Assembly (NCBI RefSeq): GCF_921293095.1
Contig: NC_060246.1
Span: 89,029,030-89,093,029, forward strand
Direction: 5' to 3'
DNA: 64,000 nucleotides
DNA from: Ischnura elegans
Taxonomy: Eukaryota > Arthropoda > Insecta > Odonata > Coenagrionidae
Made by a program: the position numbers and the translations under genes. The notes beneath the pieces were generated by a model. That model was not told the origin of the DNA, did not search any database, and worked only from the letters and a program-made list of their open reading frames with translations. How positions within the stretch are numbered: the first letter of the stretch is position 1; each line of letters starts with the position of its first letter. Below are positions 49,226 to 61,989 of this stretch, in pieces.

Positions 49226-51722
49226 CTGCCACCCCTCCTTTTGAACTGTCATCAGACAACTCTTGCCGGCTGTGGGATTTTCCTATCCTACTCTTTCCAT
49301 CCCTATCCTTTCCCTGGAGGCATCATCTGGCTCTCTTCATGGCGGCACTTGCTATTCTTTTTCCTTCCTCCATTCTTCCCTTCCTGAGGTGTGTAGGGGT
49401 AGTTTTGGACTTGCAGAACCGGCCCTTAGGAATGTAACCGCACGAGCCCACCCTGGTTACTTGTTTCCATTGTACAGTCTGGTCGCTGAGAGCTGTCCGA
49501 TGATAGGCAGAAGGGTATAGTTAACCCAGGAGAATGTGTGCAGCAAAATGTAACGTTAGAAGGGGTGTCATCGACACCTCAAAGAAAATATTTTTTGTTT
49601 AATTCATTCGAATGACATGCATAGTTATGTTGTGTTCTTTTTATAATAGTTCAACAGAATTAAACTGATACCAAATATTTACTTTTAAATCATAGCCAAG
49701 AATTTGACAATGGGAGACAAGTATTCAACTGAAGTTTTCCATGAAGGTTATTTGGCAACATATTTTATGTTAACTTTACTACTTTGGGTTTCAAGGCATG
49801 TAATATCTTAGTATACATGCTGAATGTAATTTTTTACATGCTAAAAGAGGAAAACAAAATAATTTGCTCTCAGGTAAGGAAAAAGCTCGGGGGAAGTCCA
49901 ATGGCTCCGAAGAGGAATGTGGAAGGGCATGTGGGGTGTAGGTGACAATCCAGGACACTATAACTTGAGCGAAATGAAAATTATTAATGGCAATATTTTG
50001 TCATAATGTATGAGACTGGAAGGTATGAGAAATAACAGCGCTGTAGATACAACAATGGACATATAATAAGTTGAAGAAGAACCATGGGGTGTCATCTACA
50101 TCCCAAGTGCCCTTTCCTGGGTTAAGGGTAGGGGGCAAGGTTGCCTGGTATAAATAGGGAAAGCCCATGTCACTTGTAAACGAAAGGGTTCTGGGGAAAA
50201 AGGAGCCAGAAGGGATGACAAGCGTTAGGGACCCAAGGGAAGAATTCTTTATTTTGGTGATTCGAAGAAAGGGCTTGTTTTAGTGCTTCATATGCATGTG
50301 ACAATGTGGTATGACTAGGCGAGGGTGAGAGATGCATTTGGGGGACAGTGATTGGCTGCAAACCATACGCTGGTGCAGGGTTCTTCGCCTTTCAATGGTG
50401 TCATAATGCCAGAATGCACCGGAACGGCGTTCCGGCACTGGTTGACAAAAGACACATATTTGTCAAGTAACACTTTTATCAATTTTGTTGCTTCTAAATT
50501 TCTAATACATACATTCATAACCGAAACAAAAAAACTGCAATAAAATGTAAATAATTACTTGCAATAAAAAACACAGAGTAATATTTCACTTCTAAAAAAA
50601 GCTAAGGAAATTGCATTCTGCTACTGCCACTGCCTCTTGGCTCCCAGAACACCCCCTTGGTTAATGCTTTCCAGCACAATGATGGTGTAACGTACATCAG
50701 TGTATAACTAGGCACCTGATGATAGGGATTAGGCACTGCAGTGAATTGAAAAGGAGAGTCATAATTGGAGGAGAAGCAGGCCATGGTAATTGGCAGAATG
50801 TTTCGAGAAATCTTAAATCTTACCATACAGGGTAGAGTACTCTCATCATAATTGCAAAATGTGAGTGAAAAGTTTCACATGGATGCATACATTTTCAAAT
50901 AGCAGCTCTGCCTTCCTTGATTGTCACCTCAAGTGTGAATTGGTTGAAAGTTTTTGTGGGCCACACTAGGTCCTCTGACCATAAGTTGCCAATACTTTGG
51001 CTAAGTAAATTCAGTTTTGGTAGTAGTAGCCCACGTCGCCCTAATGATACATACACATATGGTCATGGAAAAAGTGGATAAAATTTGCATTCTACTGATG
51101 ATGCTTCCAAAAGGTGGAACGAAATGTTACAAAGCAGCATAAATCACAAAAATATGGAATTGCCTGAAAATAATCACCCATGAATCTACCTGATTGTCAG
51201 CGAATAGGACTGCCTTCATTTTCTTACCTCATTGACTCTGTCTGATTTATTTTATTTTTTCCTTGCAATTTCCTTCACATCTGCTTTAAAAATCAAATTT
51301 AACAACAAGCCGCCTTCAATTATACTTCTTCCTAATGCTTCCCTCCTTGATTGTCCATCTAACCTCTCTTATTATGTTCGGATACTTGTCTAAACTATAT
51401 CAAAAACAAAATGTTCCCATAGTAATTCATTCAGCTGGACCTCTCATTAATTCAGGAACAATTAATTTGGTTTTGCAGGTGGTAGTGCCATAATGACGGC
51501 ATCAGGATTCCCCATCCTTTCCTTTCCTATCCTGTCTCAATCTTTGTTGGAGTTGGTGGGCTCCAAATTGCTGTGACAGCTCCTTCCGTTTTCCTCCCCA
51601 TCATTCTCTCTCCTCCTAAGTGCCCAGGAATAAAAGTCACAGATTTATGATCTTGGCCCCAGGAGTGTTGATACTTCCACGGTGCAAGTGCTTAACAATT
51701 GCCACCGGATGAAACCTGCTCA

Positions 51723-51862
51723 TCTAGGAGCCCAACAATATGCAAACGCTCAGCTTGCAGTAGCCAGAGCACAAGCCTCCTCCGAAGCTTGGAGACTTGG
51801 AGGTGAGCGTTTGCACTCTGACTACAGCCAGCTGTGCCCATTGGTATTGTTGGGCTACTAGA
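51723..51862. repeat. 140-bp foldback with 18-bp inverted ends
   Basis: TCTAGGAGCCCAACAATA and TATTGTTGGGCTACTAGA are reverse complements except for one base. Further inside, GCAAACGCTCA pairs with TGAGCGTTTGC, and CAAGCCTCC/GGAGGC-type text lies near the centre. Probably a small MITE; no target duplication seen. Confidence 0.65.
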
Positions 51863-53024
51863 CAAGCAGATTTTATACCGTGGGCAATTGTTGAGTGCTT
51901 TTGCAATGGAGGTATTGGTGTATCACCAGAGGCCCATCCAGGGTTCTGTTTATGTTGAGCTTAAATCCCTCTATTTAAACTCTATTTTACTGAGTTATGT
52001 TCATTAGTTTTTTCAATGCTATAAGGCCCAGGCTAACCTGGACAGATTATTATCTGCCCCTGTGTAGGTTCCCCTGGCCTAGGGGTAAGATGTATTGTGG
52101 GTAGTTGCCACAAGGGAAAAAGTTTTGGGGGAGGCTGAAGCCCCCATAGCCACTCCCTTCCCACATAGAGACAACTAGCCCATGGGCACTCATATTCTGA
52201 TTATGTCTTTACTATGTGTGTTCATAGAAATCTCCTTCCTTATAGGGAATTTTTTCCTTTCTGCAGAAACATTAAATTATGGTTTTGCTAGTAGTAGGAT
52301 CCGCCCGCCTCTGTGACGGTGCAGGATTCCTCTTTCCTATCCTTCCAATCCTATCCTATCCAGGAGGCGTCATCTGGCTCCTATTGTGGCGGCGCTTCTC
52401 TCCTTTTTCCTACCTTGTCCTGCCCCTTCTGTGGTACAGAGGTGAAAAGCTTGCGCTTACAGACCTCGGCCCAGAAGCGTACCCCCGCGAGCCTGCCCTG
52501 GAGTCTCGTTTCTGCTGTGTGTTTATAGAGGATATTGAGGAGCACAAAGCAATGACAGACTTTGGGAGAGAGGGTGGTACTCTTCCCCCGTAATTTATGG
52601 AAATATTAAAAAAATAGTAGTCTGTTGGGTGGCTCTCTAACGAAAGTCTTTATTTCACAACTTAGCGAACGGTTTTTAAAATAATTGATGAATGTTTAAA
52701 AGTCAATCTCTAACTGAATATGAAAGAGAAATTATCGCAGAGAGGTGATGCATACCTCCAGGGCGCTGCAGAAAGCAATGAACCGCACTCCATATCGCAA
52801 GTGGCCCAAAATTTAAAATTTGCTTGAAAAAATCATGGGGACTTAAGAAATAAAAGCCTATGGAGACCAATCCAAACTTCGGCCTCATAAACGCTAACTA
52901 CGCGCCTGATGGTAAGGAGTACGCACTGCTTTGTTCTGGAAAGGGGGGTCATAATTGGAGGGGAAGCAAGCCGGGGCGATTCGCCGAATGCTCCACGAAA
53001 TCCCACCATACAGGGTACAGCACT

Positions 53025-53318
53025 GAGGGGAGGATTTAGGGAGGAATCACACGGGTCAAAACCCCCCAAATTTTATCAAAACAATTTAATTTATTAGGGT
53101 TTAATAGATTTTGTATCCTTAGGTGTCTAAAATTGCTCAATTTCATCTTTTTTTAAGAATGAAAATGAAATATTAGGGTCCTAAATGCTTAAAAAAATGC
53201 GTATTTAAAAAAAACACATACGCGGGAGAATGCCCCTCTCCACCGGCGGATAGGTATTCCATATTCCCCGGACCTAGGTCATGACTCTCCGCTAAATTTT
53301 ATGCTGAACCCGCCCCTG
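53025..53318. mobile_element. hAT-type MITE inserted in the old repeat
   Basis: The termini GAGGGGAGGATTTAG and, inward from the right, CAGGGGCGGGTTCAG match at 11 of 15 positions. Flanking octamers ACAGCACT and ACAGTATT match at 6 of 8. The paralogous segment at 50,830-50,850 reads through without the insert, which supports the boundaries. Confidence 0.7.
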
Positions 53319-53399
53319 ACAGTATTCCCATGATAAACGCGAAATAAAATTGCGAAGTTTCACACATATGAATACATTTTCTAATGGCTGCTACCGGGT

Positions 53400-53990
53400 A
53401 CCTTTTTCGAAAATTGCTTGAACTTTATCGTAAGTCATTAGGCCCGAAAATTTTCAAGCTTGCAATGAGTTGCTGACTCATTGGCAAAGGGGGAAAAAAT
53501 AGGAAGAACGTCATTGTATAACACCTGAGCGATGGAATGGAAAGAAGTATATTTGCAGTTTACTTACGGCCTCGCCTAGCTCACGACCAAAATGTTTACC
53601 ACCTGTTTTTTTGGGGTCATCATAATCTGTCGCAACGTACATGAGGGCAGCACATGCCGAAAACGAGCGAGGTAGTGTAAACATAGCGCTTGGGCGTCCC
53701 CTCGCTGCGAGGGCGACGCTGTTGATGGTGATCTCTTTGACGACGAAAAGGTATCCCGCTATCTATGAATTGCTCTCTTTCCCTCTCGTTAAATCTCCAC
53801 GGACTTTTCTCCGCTGATGTGTAAGCTACCCGTTTGACGGCGATAAAATGATTCACGGCTTTAATCTGTATCGAGATAAACGCCTCTGGTTTGAGGCACT
53901 GTTCAGTATGCAAGTGGGTCCGTCGAAATGACTGCGCAGTTTGTGGAGCATTAAAATTTCGGGACCGATATTTCGGAATTATATCTGGTC
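53400..53990. other. No gene recognised; minus-strand open frame without domain
   Basis: A 126-codon minus-strand frame (53,620-54,000) is CpG-rich and Arg-rich, but shows no recognisable motif and overlaps the start of a MITE at its 5' end. It is left unassigned. Confidence 0.4.
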
Positions 53991-53991
53991 T

Positions 53992-54277
53992 CAGTGACAT
54001 AACTAGAAATATGCTTTGCGGGGGGGGGGATGGGAAGGCCTGGGGGGCGACCTTAACCCCCCTCCCCGAGCAACGGGTGGTCCGGGGAAATTAAAAAAAA
54101 ATTACATGCCCGGAAATACATTTAAAATCATTTCGGCACTTAAAGTTCAACTTTGAGCAGATAAAGTTGTTATACGTCAAAACTAGACGGGAGTTTTAAA
54201 TATTTTTTTATTTATCTGAGGCTTTGGGGGGGATCTATCCCCCTCGTCCCCCCATTTACACTATAGATACGCCACTG
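53992..54277. mobile_element. hAT-type MITE, CAGTGGCGTAACTA family
   Basis: It starts CAGTGACATAACTAGAAATA and ends GATACGCCACTG, with interior ATGCCCGGAAATACATTT shared with the 7.05-kb copy. Flanking octamers TCTGGTCT and TCGAGTCT match at 6 of 8. It has G-runs near the left end and GGCTTTGGGGGG near the right. Confidence 0.8.
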
Positions 54278-54289
54278 TCGAGTCTAATC

Positions 54290-57235
54290 TTTCGTCGTTT
54301 CCTCTAAGTTATCGTGTTAAGATAATTACGCACCCAATTTCGATCTCAGAGAAAAGAAAGTTTTAAGGAATGCCATTTCAAACAGTGCAAAAAATACCTC
54401 TACATTTTTTAATTCTCAAATTGTATTATCTCAGTCATTTCCATGGCTTGTAAGCGTGCATGTCACCCTGCAAGCTACCGCAATCGGTCGTACGTCGTAG
54501 GGTTTAAGAACACCATCCGTTTACCTGGAGGGAATTTCATGATTTTAGGAATAAAGGTGTGAGCTGTGTTCTGGTTTTACTGGACCTCATGGGAATTAAA
54601 GCTCTTTACTTTCAGAGGGAAGAACGATTAGCTGAAAAGCTAGGCTTCTCCGACTAAAGAAATACCTTTGAGATGAATTTGGCGCTACCTATTTTGCCCA
54701 TCATAGACTTGATTGCACTAACAGATAAACTGGCGTAATTATTCAAGGAATACCGTACGAATGCCACTCATTAGGTCTACAGTCATGCGATTAGTGGGGC
54801 TCAACTGCAGATGTTTAGCTACTGTGATCTTGACGCGCGGGACTTCTCCAATTCATGCCCAAAAATATCTCATAAAGGTCAAACGGTGATGTTGATAATG
54901 AGCTGAAAACGAAATAGAAAATTCCTCAACGGTCACCATTGAAAATTTTCGGCCATTGAAACTTGTTTTGGCTAATTTAATATCAAACTTCATGGCCTAA
55001 AGGTTAGTGGTTCTTCGATAACTCGTTTTTATATGGCGGAATACATTTCAATCGAAGTGGGGTAAGACCAAGTTATTCATTGCAATAAATTCCATTATAT
55101 ACATGTTTTTCAACGTTTCTGTGTAAGAAAATACTCTCATGAAACACACTCATTCTTGAATCATTCCAAGCCACTTATTGAAAGATACTGTTTTAAATTT
55201 ATTAGCTTTGGAGTCTCTGGTCTAAAAATCAAAATCTTCGTCGAGCAGTAAAGAGAAATTTTCAAGATTTAACTGACATTCATCGAAAATTTTCGTTTCA
55301 TTGCGATTTTTATTTAATCAAAGGCTTTTGTTAGTCCCTTGTGTTGTTTTTCAGCTGATTGCAACTGAAATATACGTTTAGTCGATTAAACACTGCGTGA
55401 GAAAATAATGCCATCTAAAATTTCGGGCCAAAGGAAGAGAAATAATATTGCCTTTACGACATCGCTTTACTTGAGTGAGACACCGTCTCTAAATTCCCTG
55501 AGTCAATTTGTAGGGCACGGGATTTAATCCTTGCCACTGCCCCACTGCAAACATAGCTATCAAATACAGCAATTCTTTAATGATGGTCGAGATAAGGACG
55601 AAATTCCCATGTTTACCGACGTTGTTAGATGCCTTGCATTTCAAAGGCGTTAGTACCATTCCATTCTTCGGAGCTGGGAGACAGCAAAAGGTAAGAAGCG
55701 CGACAAAAGCACGTTATTATCTATTTTTAGCAATCCTTGCGCATGTAGTTGTACCATTTAATTAACTTTCATGCAGAGCGTTGCTCAGCGGAGAATATGA
55801 CAGTCACTAGCAATGCCTCTTCCATTGCATGAGTCACTTAATTGTTGTCATATGACCATTAGTAGAATGAGGCTAGTTCGGAATATCGGGTTATTGCCGG
55901 GGTTCTTTCAATCGTGAACGATTGCCCTTTTTTCTCCTTGATTTTTTTCGATAAAAAGGTTTGTCTTCATACTCTTTGAATTTCTACAGGATATTTAGTA
56001 TTCGTAGCGTTATTTCTGATTTTTGTAAGGCTCCAACGCATTGAAAAACTTCAAACTATAATAATTTCGCAAGAATTCGCAGTCACTGCATGAGTTATGC
56101 TAATTCCAGAGTTTTTAGGCCTTCGAGAAACATGTACCGTCCCTCGAAAAGGATAATCCGTGGTGTTCCTTAACTCCTTATTCGCAGGTGTGCCAACCCC
56201 AGTATCGATGTTTTCTTTTGCTTTTTTCTACATCCAATTCTCAATGCAATAAATGTAAGACTATTTTTTCAAATCAATAGATTCCTTCGAAAAAAATCAC
56301 GTTAAAAATGATTTTTAACTCTCATTTCGGATTTGCCATTGGAGCCATTTCCCGATAAATATTTCCCCTAGGCTATAATTTTTGTGTCTTATTGGGACGG
56401 CTCTAGACCCCTGCCCTATCCCATCCAACCATCAGTTTCTTTGCCGTAATTTATAAAATGCATGGTACCTACTTAAAGAAATTTACAAACCAAATATGGT
56501 TCTGGTATTAGGCATCAATATCACGGGATTTTTTTCGATACTCGTGGGAAGGAACCCCGCATTTTTTCATTGTCAGGTAATAAAAATTTTCCACAAGGTA
56601 ATGATTATTATTTTCTCTTACAATAATCAACTTGGCATGCCTTAATTCCGACAAATAATTCACCAAACAGTGGATAACCTCTCAAAATGTCAGAGTTTTC
56701 ATTATTCTCAATGAGAAAATTAACAGCCCAACTCAGGTCTTGTCGACGAATGCTTAACTTTATATACAACTCCGCAAGCCGCCTCAATAGGCGTGTGGCA
56801 GGAGGTGCTATGGTACCAGCCGTCAACCTACACCAGAGCACAAAAAATTATGTACTTTTTTGGGCGATTAGAGGGTTTGAATTCAACATAGCATTCATTT
56901 AAGTCCTTTGATGTTCGGAGGAAAAATTAAATCCCGTACTTGCCCGTCGCGTCGGCCAAAATACCTTTCATGTTATATCGTATCTTTTGAACCTGGAAGT
57001 ATGTGGTACTCTTGGGTTTTCCACCAAGGTCCGCTCTTGGGATATAACTGCCGCGAAATCGCGACGTTTCTATCATAAGCCCGGAAGACGAAGTTAAAAA
57101 CAACATCGAAACGTCAGTCACGATGGAAACCAGAGAAAACTTTTCAAAATCCTACATCCTTGAGTTGACGGAACTAAATTGATGACGCAGCTCGAGGAAA
57201 AATTAATGCAGTCCGCAGAGCCAGCCAAAAACTTG
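54290..57235. other. Intergenic stretch, nothing recognised
   Basis: No conserved coding region, RNA gene or transposon terminus recognised on either strand. Confidence 0.45.
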
Positions 57236-57239
57236 AGCT

Positions 57240-57660
57240 GAGACGCGTGCGGTGACTCTCAACCGCATGGCTTGCTATTTCCCGCGAGTCGGGGGAGAAA
57301 GTTCTTCCGCGGCCGCCGAGGAAGAACGCGGCTTAGCGGCGGAGATCCGACGATGGCGACGATGAGGGCATTTCATTCGGAATGGCTCCCTGCCAATCAG
57401 GTATGTCGGTCCGCGCGGTCGCGTTTGACTGCGCCTCTCCACGATGGATGTGCAGCCTCGGGAAAGAAGGCCTCGCGGCGAGCGTGGTCAGCGGTGCTAG
57501 ACGTACCTTAGCAGTCAGTCTATCGCCTTCGCTCTCGGCAGAACGTGTCTTGTGTGGACGGTCTCTCGTCAGACCCGAAATTTCACGTCGTCCTCGGCCG
57601 CTCAGTCACTGGGAGACACACCTTTCCAGTCGCTGGGAAACGGAGGATGTGTCCTAGGTG
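57240..57660 (+). promoter_or_regulatory. CpG island, possible promoter and first exon
   Basis: A CpG-dense block (CGCGGCCGCCGAGG and similar) in AT-rich surroundings, of the same character as the 2.3-kb island. It could drive a gene running out of the window to the right. The possible coding exon within it is listed separately. Confidence 0.4.
57353..57400 (+). CDS. Possible first coding exon of an unidentified gene
   Basis: ATG GCG ACG ATG starts a 16-codon frame (MATMRAFHSEWLPANQ) that ends exactly at CAATCAG|GTATGT, a plausible donor, inside a CpG island. No continuing exon was identified within the window, and the peptide matches nothing I recognise. It could be coincidence. Confidence 0.22.
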
Positions 57661-57664
57661 AGTG

Positions 57665-59800
57665 AAGTTTCCGAGGTCCGCGTCACTCCTCGTCTTTAGT
57701 GTAAATAATTTATTATATATCATTTTATAAGTCTTATATTGTTAAACGTTGAGATTTTATGGGGTGTGTGGATGACGTCAGTCTTGTGGAAAGAGAGAAA
57801 GTTCTTCAGCCTAAGATAGTGCACCAAGACCGACCGCGCACGCAGATTGGAAAGGGTAACAATGTCAGCCACGGACACGCGTACAGAGTACACGCGCACG
57901 ACTCCATCCGCGGCGCGTTTGTTCCATAGAGCCCCCGCCGGGGATGGATCCCGCACCCTCTCGGTACAAGCACCGCTATTGTTCTGCACTTCACTTTGTC
58001 GATATCTGTGCTCCCAGCATCATAATTCTCCCAAGTCTCCCAAACATACGCGCCCTCAATCACCACTGCTGCTCAAACTACAATGCAGGGTGATAACTAA
58101 TGAGTGTAGCAGTTTCATCAAAAGAAATAAATTTAACCTCACACCTGACCGAGGTCGTATTTCTTGGCGAGTTAAAAGAAGCGTTGACGTTGAGGTGCAA
58201 TTATGTAGAATATTTACAGTGCTCACTTCATTTCCTCATGTCAGAACTTGGCATTGTGTTTGATGGGGTAGGCCAGAGCCGTCCCCTGAAAGCAGAAAAA
58301 TAAAGAAAACATAAGAATACATTTAATGAGTCGTACGCGAGGGCATGGTCTCCGCATGCCAAGACACGGACTGAAATAATTCCTATTTATTTTAATCTGA
58401 AATATCATCTAGTATTTAGAATGCCCTTTCTTGTAATTTTTTGTCCTTATTTAAATTGCATTAACCTAACCTTACATTCATCTTGATTCCCTTAAGTATT
58501 ATGTACCCATCATCTTAGGTTATCACTTAGCACTATTAAGCCGGGTAAAGCTCGTAATACAGGCTAACCCAAAGGGCCGATATTGCGTTGTTTTATCTTG
58601 TCAATTTCAGGTCCTTCAGGTGGTTAATATAAATTACAACTCAATGTTCACGGATACTCGTGATACTTCATTCATGCGGACGCCGTTACAATGTGGTCAC
58701 CATTACCCGCTATACTTCCGGGGCCAACCGGAAATATCAATCCTTCAGGGGCACCAACTCACACTGACAGTGAATGGGGAACCATCCTAAGGGTACACCA
58801 CAACATCAATAACTTATAACTCACGTAATTTGGCGAATACTCCTCAAGTGTCCTGGCAGGCGCCATCGCCTATCGTCACCGATGTTACGCTCTGCACTAA
58901 ACCCAGCCGAATGTTTAGAGGCGCTATTGGTCGATCCCTCTAACATAAGATACGAGATCCTAGGGGCCCTGACCTCATCCCACCTCTGTCCTTGCACCGA
59001 AATGAGTGTCTATATTCCTCTTGAAATACCTTACTAATTTAACTAGAAGTATAATTGCATCTGCCAGTCTTTTATAATAGCTGCAGCGGTAAGGGAGAAA
59101 ATTCAATTCATATTCGATAGAATAGGCGATTCTGCGAGAGACGGCTGGTGCTGTATGCTACGGCAACTCCCTCGGAAGAAATAGGTGAAGCCGCAACAAA
59201 CTGCAGATTTCAGAGTGTCTTCATTGTAAGTACCTTGGATATGCTTTTATTTCGAGGATTGAGTGGACAGCTTGAAAAATATGCGATGCAATGGCAGTTT
59301 AGGGAAGCTATATTGAGAGGAAACGTAGCGTCGGCATTAGCTTGCTCTAAACAAAAGAGGAAGAGGTGTTCATGGGCTAGACGTACCATCCGACGGACGA
59401 TGCGTTGAACGGAGTATTGAACTTGAGAAGTGCTCACCACACGGGATTCAGACCGAGATAAGGCTGCTCCTAAAAATATTGGCCACCGCCTGAATTAGAG
59501 CCCCTACCCACGCAGACACGAGATGGAAAGTCGATACTATAACTATCGTACGACCGTGATAATATTGCTCAAGTTTTAAGGAAGCTCCAAGATCTATGAC
59601 TGGGAGAAGGAGAATCTTTTTCAGACCTTCACCCACTTCATAGGTTTTTTCGCAGTTACTATTTTATTATTATACCTACTTTTATATATACCCTTGGTCG
59701 ACCGCAACAGTTTCTTATCCATCCGTAACGCTTCGATGTCACAATGGAGGTTATCCAGTGATGAAAGATATCATGCTCTATCAGTCACTGAACAAACTTT
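57665..59800. other. Stretch with no recognised gene
   Basis: A 138-codon frame at 57,847-58,263 is Ser/Thr/Arg-rich with no motif. No transposon end or RNA gene was recognised. Confidence 0.4.
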
Positions 59801-59826
59801 CCCGGTTTTCTGGTCGGATTAAAAGG

Positions 59827-59874
59827 TATATATATCTCCAGGCTTATAATCCGGCTTTGTTGCTCTGTATCAGG
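59827..59874 (+). promoter_or_regulatory. Candidate TATA promoter with short non-coding exon
   Basis: TATATATA at 59,827-59,834 is followed about 40 bases later by CAGG|GTAAGT (donor at 59,875), with no ATG between. The layout is similar to that at 1.2 kb. Motif spacing is the only evidence. Confidence 0.2.
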
Positions 59875-59884
59875 GTAAGTGGTT

Positions 59885-61190
59885 ATTAAATATTAATTTA
59901 TCGCCTATTGAAAAATTATACGCATATTCACGCCGTTGACGGGAAATGATGACGGGCCTCGATGCGTAGGCAATTGCGGATTACTTCACCCGGTCTATAA
60001 CCCAAGAAAACTTATCCGAGGATCACTCCATAACTAATGTGCTCAAATTTCCTGGCACCAAAACCATTATTCTAGGCACTTCCAAGTTTTACAGTGAATG
60101 AACACAATCTTTAGGAACACCATGTCACTTTTCAACAGAATCTTCGTCCTTTTCAATAGCCTTACGTCACCTTGGAACAGGGTGGTTTCCTATTATTTTT
60201 TTATTGCCTAAATCGAAAGATTATTACTCTTGGGGTTCGCATTTCACGCTCTTAGATTTTCGAATGACGATATCTACTTTTCGCGATTAAACGAAAAGTG
60301 AAAAATTTCAAGCGCGCGAAAACGCGACGGCTAAGTAGGAATGATGGGAAAAGTCCGTGTGACGTATTTCTGGTTCCCGATGCCGCCCTGCGAGGTGACC
60401 TTGAGGCGAGGCTTGAGCGCTGATACAACGCAGGCTGCTAGCAGGTAGCACTTGGTTAAAATATGGATTATTAATACCTTATCAAACGAAGGAAACTTTC
60501 CGACCTTAGACAATTGTAATAGGTGATTATTAAGACATGTTTCCCTGAGCTCTGTACCTCATGCATGCATTGCTAGTCTCAGACGATGTAAAACTCATAT
60601 TCTCTCGTGTAGAAATTAGGTCACTGTGACGTCACGTGGAGTGGAATCGCATGGGCGCCGTTCTGGCCTTTTTCAAATGAGGATAAAATTGACCATAGGC
60701 TAAACCGGTATTTCTAAAACCAAATAATTTGTATATTATGAAAACCCTAATGGTGGGTAACGAATAGTAATCAAAGCATTTCGTTATCTTTGACGAAGGA
60801 AACTACCCTACTTAGGCGTGTATTCTTGTTTGGCAAAACTCTGACTCGGCGCGGTGAATGATGATAGGTGTTTATGCAGTATGTGGTCTATCGTTGCGTC
60901 CACGACCTTCAATATTGGCGTGCCCGTTCTCACCAGATACTCATAGTGCCCACTAACTGTACAACGATCAACATCATCATCTCCGTTCACCCTCTTCAAC
61001 CTTTCGTGAAAGTTTCCGACTCTCTCATTATCACAACAAAGGAACTCAAATACAGCGCGTTTCTTTTAAACGACATCAAGTGCATTCGCAATCCTATAGG
61101 GCTGCTGCGACCACGCCATGATAGTTATTGCGTTCAAAGAAATTTGAATGGAAGCGAGAAGAATGTGTGTATACATTCTATTAATTGTAA
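59885..61190. other. Stretch with no recognised gene
   Basis: A 123-codon plus-strand frame at 60,868-61,239 has no domain signature and runs into a MITE. Nothing else recognised. Confidence 0.4.
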
Positions 61191-61201
61191 GTGCCTACAG
61201 T

Positions 61202-61498
61202 CAGGGGCGCAGCAAGGAATTAAGGCTAGGGGGGTTTAGGTTTAACTAATACCGGGGTGTTGGGGGTATTGAATACCCAACCAGGATAAGCGGTAGGTGA
61301 GAGATTAATAAATTGCGGAATTTTGGGATATTTGGTTCAAAATGGTGAATTTTACGGCTTTCTGAGGGATATTTTATCAATCCTTTCACTATTCTATTAG
61401 TAATATCAATGCAATTAAGTAAAGTGGATTAAACTTATAATTTCTCTGAGCTCTGTGGGGGGGGGGTATCCCTCAAAACCCCCCTCGCTGCGCCACTG
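61202..61498. mobile_element. hAT-type MITE with perfect 8-bp target duplication
   Basis: It starts CAGGGGCGCAGCAAGGAATT and ends CTCGCTGCGCCACTG, with CCTACAGT on both sides (61,194-61,201 and 61,499-61,506). 297 bp, non-coding, with G-run and C-run near the ends. Confidence 0.9.
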
Positions 61499-61708
61499 CC
61501 TACAGTAACAATTGTGTAGTCAGGAAATTTGTGTGCATTAGTTTTGGAGTGCCCCTTGTACATATGTAACGAGTAATTTCCCATTACCCCGCTGTCACCA
61601 TCGTCATCAAGTTTTAAGTGGTTTTCTTGTCAGGCAAATCATTTCAGCACGCGGTGAAACTCAATGTAGAGGGCAATAGCTTTGTGAATGGTGATGCATA
61701 GGTTAAAT

Positions 61709-61970
61709 CAGTGGCGTAACTAGGAATATGCTTTGAGGGGATTAGGGGAAGTAGATGCGGTAACCCCCCCAGGAAACGGGGTGTTAAGGAAAATTTTTGA
61801 AAAATGACATCTCTGAAAATGCATTTTACATCATTTTGGCACTTAAAATTTAACTTTAACCAAATGCAGTTATTATGCATCAAATCCAGACAATATTTTA
61901 AAATAAGTGTTTTATTTCTCTGAGACTTTTGGGGGGATACATCCCCTCATCCCCCATAGTTACGCCACTG
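61709..61970. mobile_element. hAT-type MITE, CAGTGGCGTAACTA family
   Basis: It starts CAGTGGCGTAACTAGGAATA and ends ATAGTTACGCCACTG; the interior shares ACATCATTTTGGCA and GAGACTTTTGGGGGG-type text with the 7.05- and 54.0-kb copies. Flanking octamers GGTTAAAT and GACAATAT match at only 4 of 8, so the duplication has decayed or never was a standard one. Confidence 0.8.
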
Positions 61971-61989
61971 GACAATATATTTTTTTTTA

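Larger units (their letters stand above)
48665..53400 (+). repeat. Region of scrambled same-strand copies of an old repeat
   Basis: Several segments recur in the same orientation. 48,700-48,872 matches 50,490-50,645 (AGAGTAATATTTCACT landmark). 49,255-49,480 matches 52,300-52,510 (CTATCCNNNCCTATC then GGAGGCATCATCTGGCTC-like) and weakly 51,480-51,640. 50,690-50,930 matches 52,890-53,024 continuing at 53,327-53,400 (GGTCATAATTGGAGG landmark). Together they look like two or three decayed copies of a longer element broken by MITE insertions. No coding region was seen. Confidence 0.65.

Noticed and set aside
53620..54000. 126-codon minus-strand frame
   Set aside because: Begins inside a MITE terminus; Arg-rich composition without a domain.
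60868..61239. 123-codon plus-strand frame
   Set aside because: Runs into a hAT MITE at 61,202 and shows no motif.
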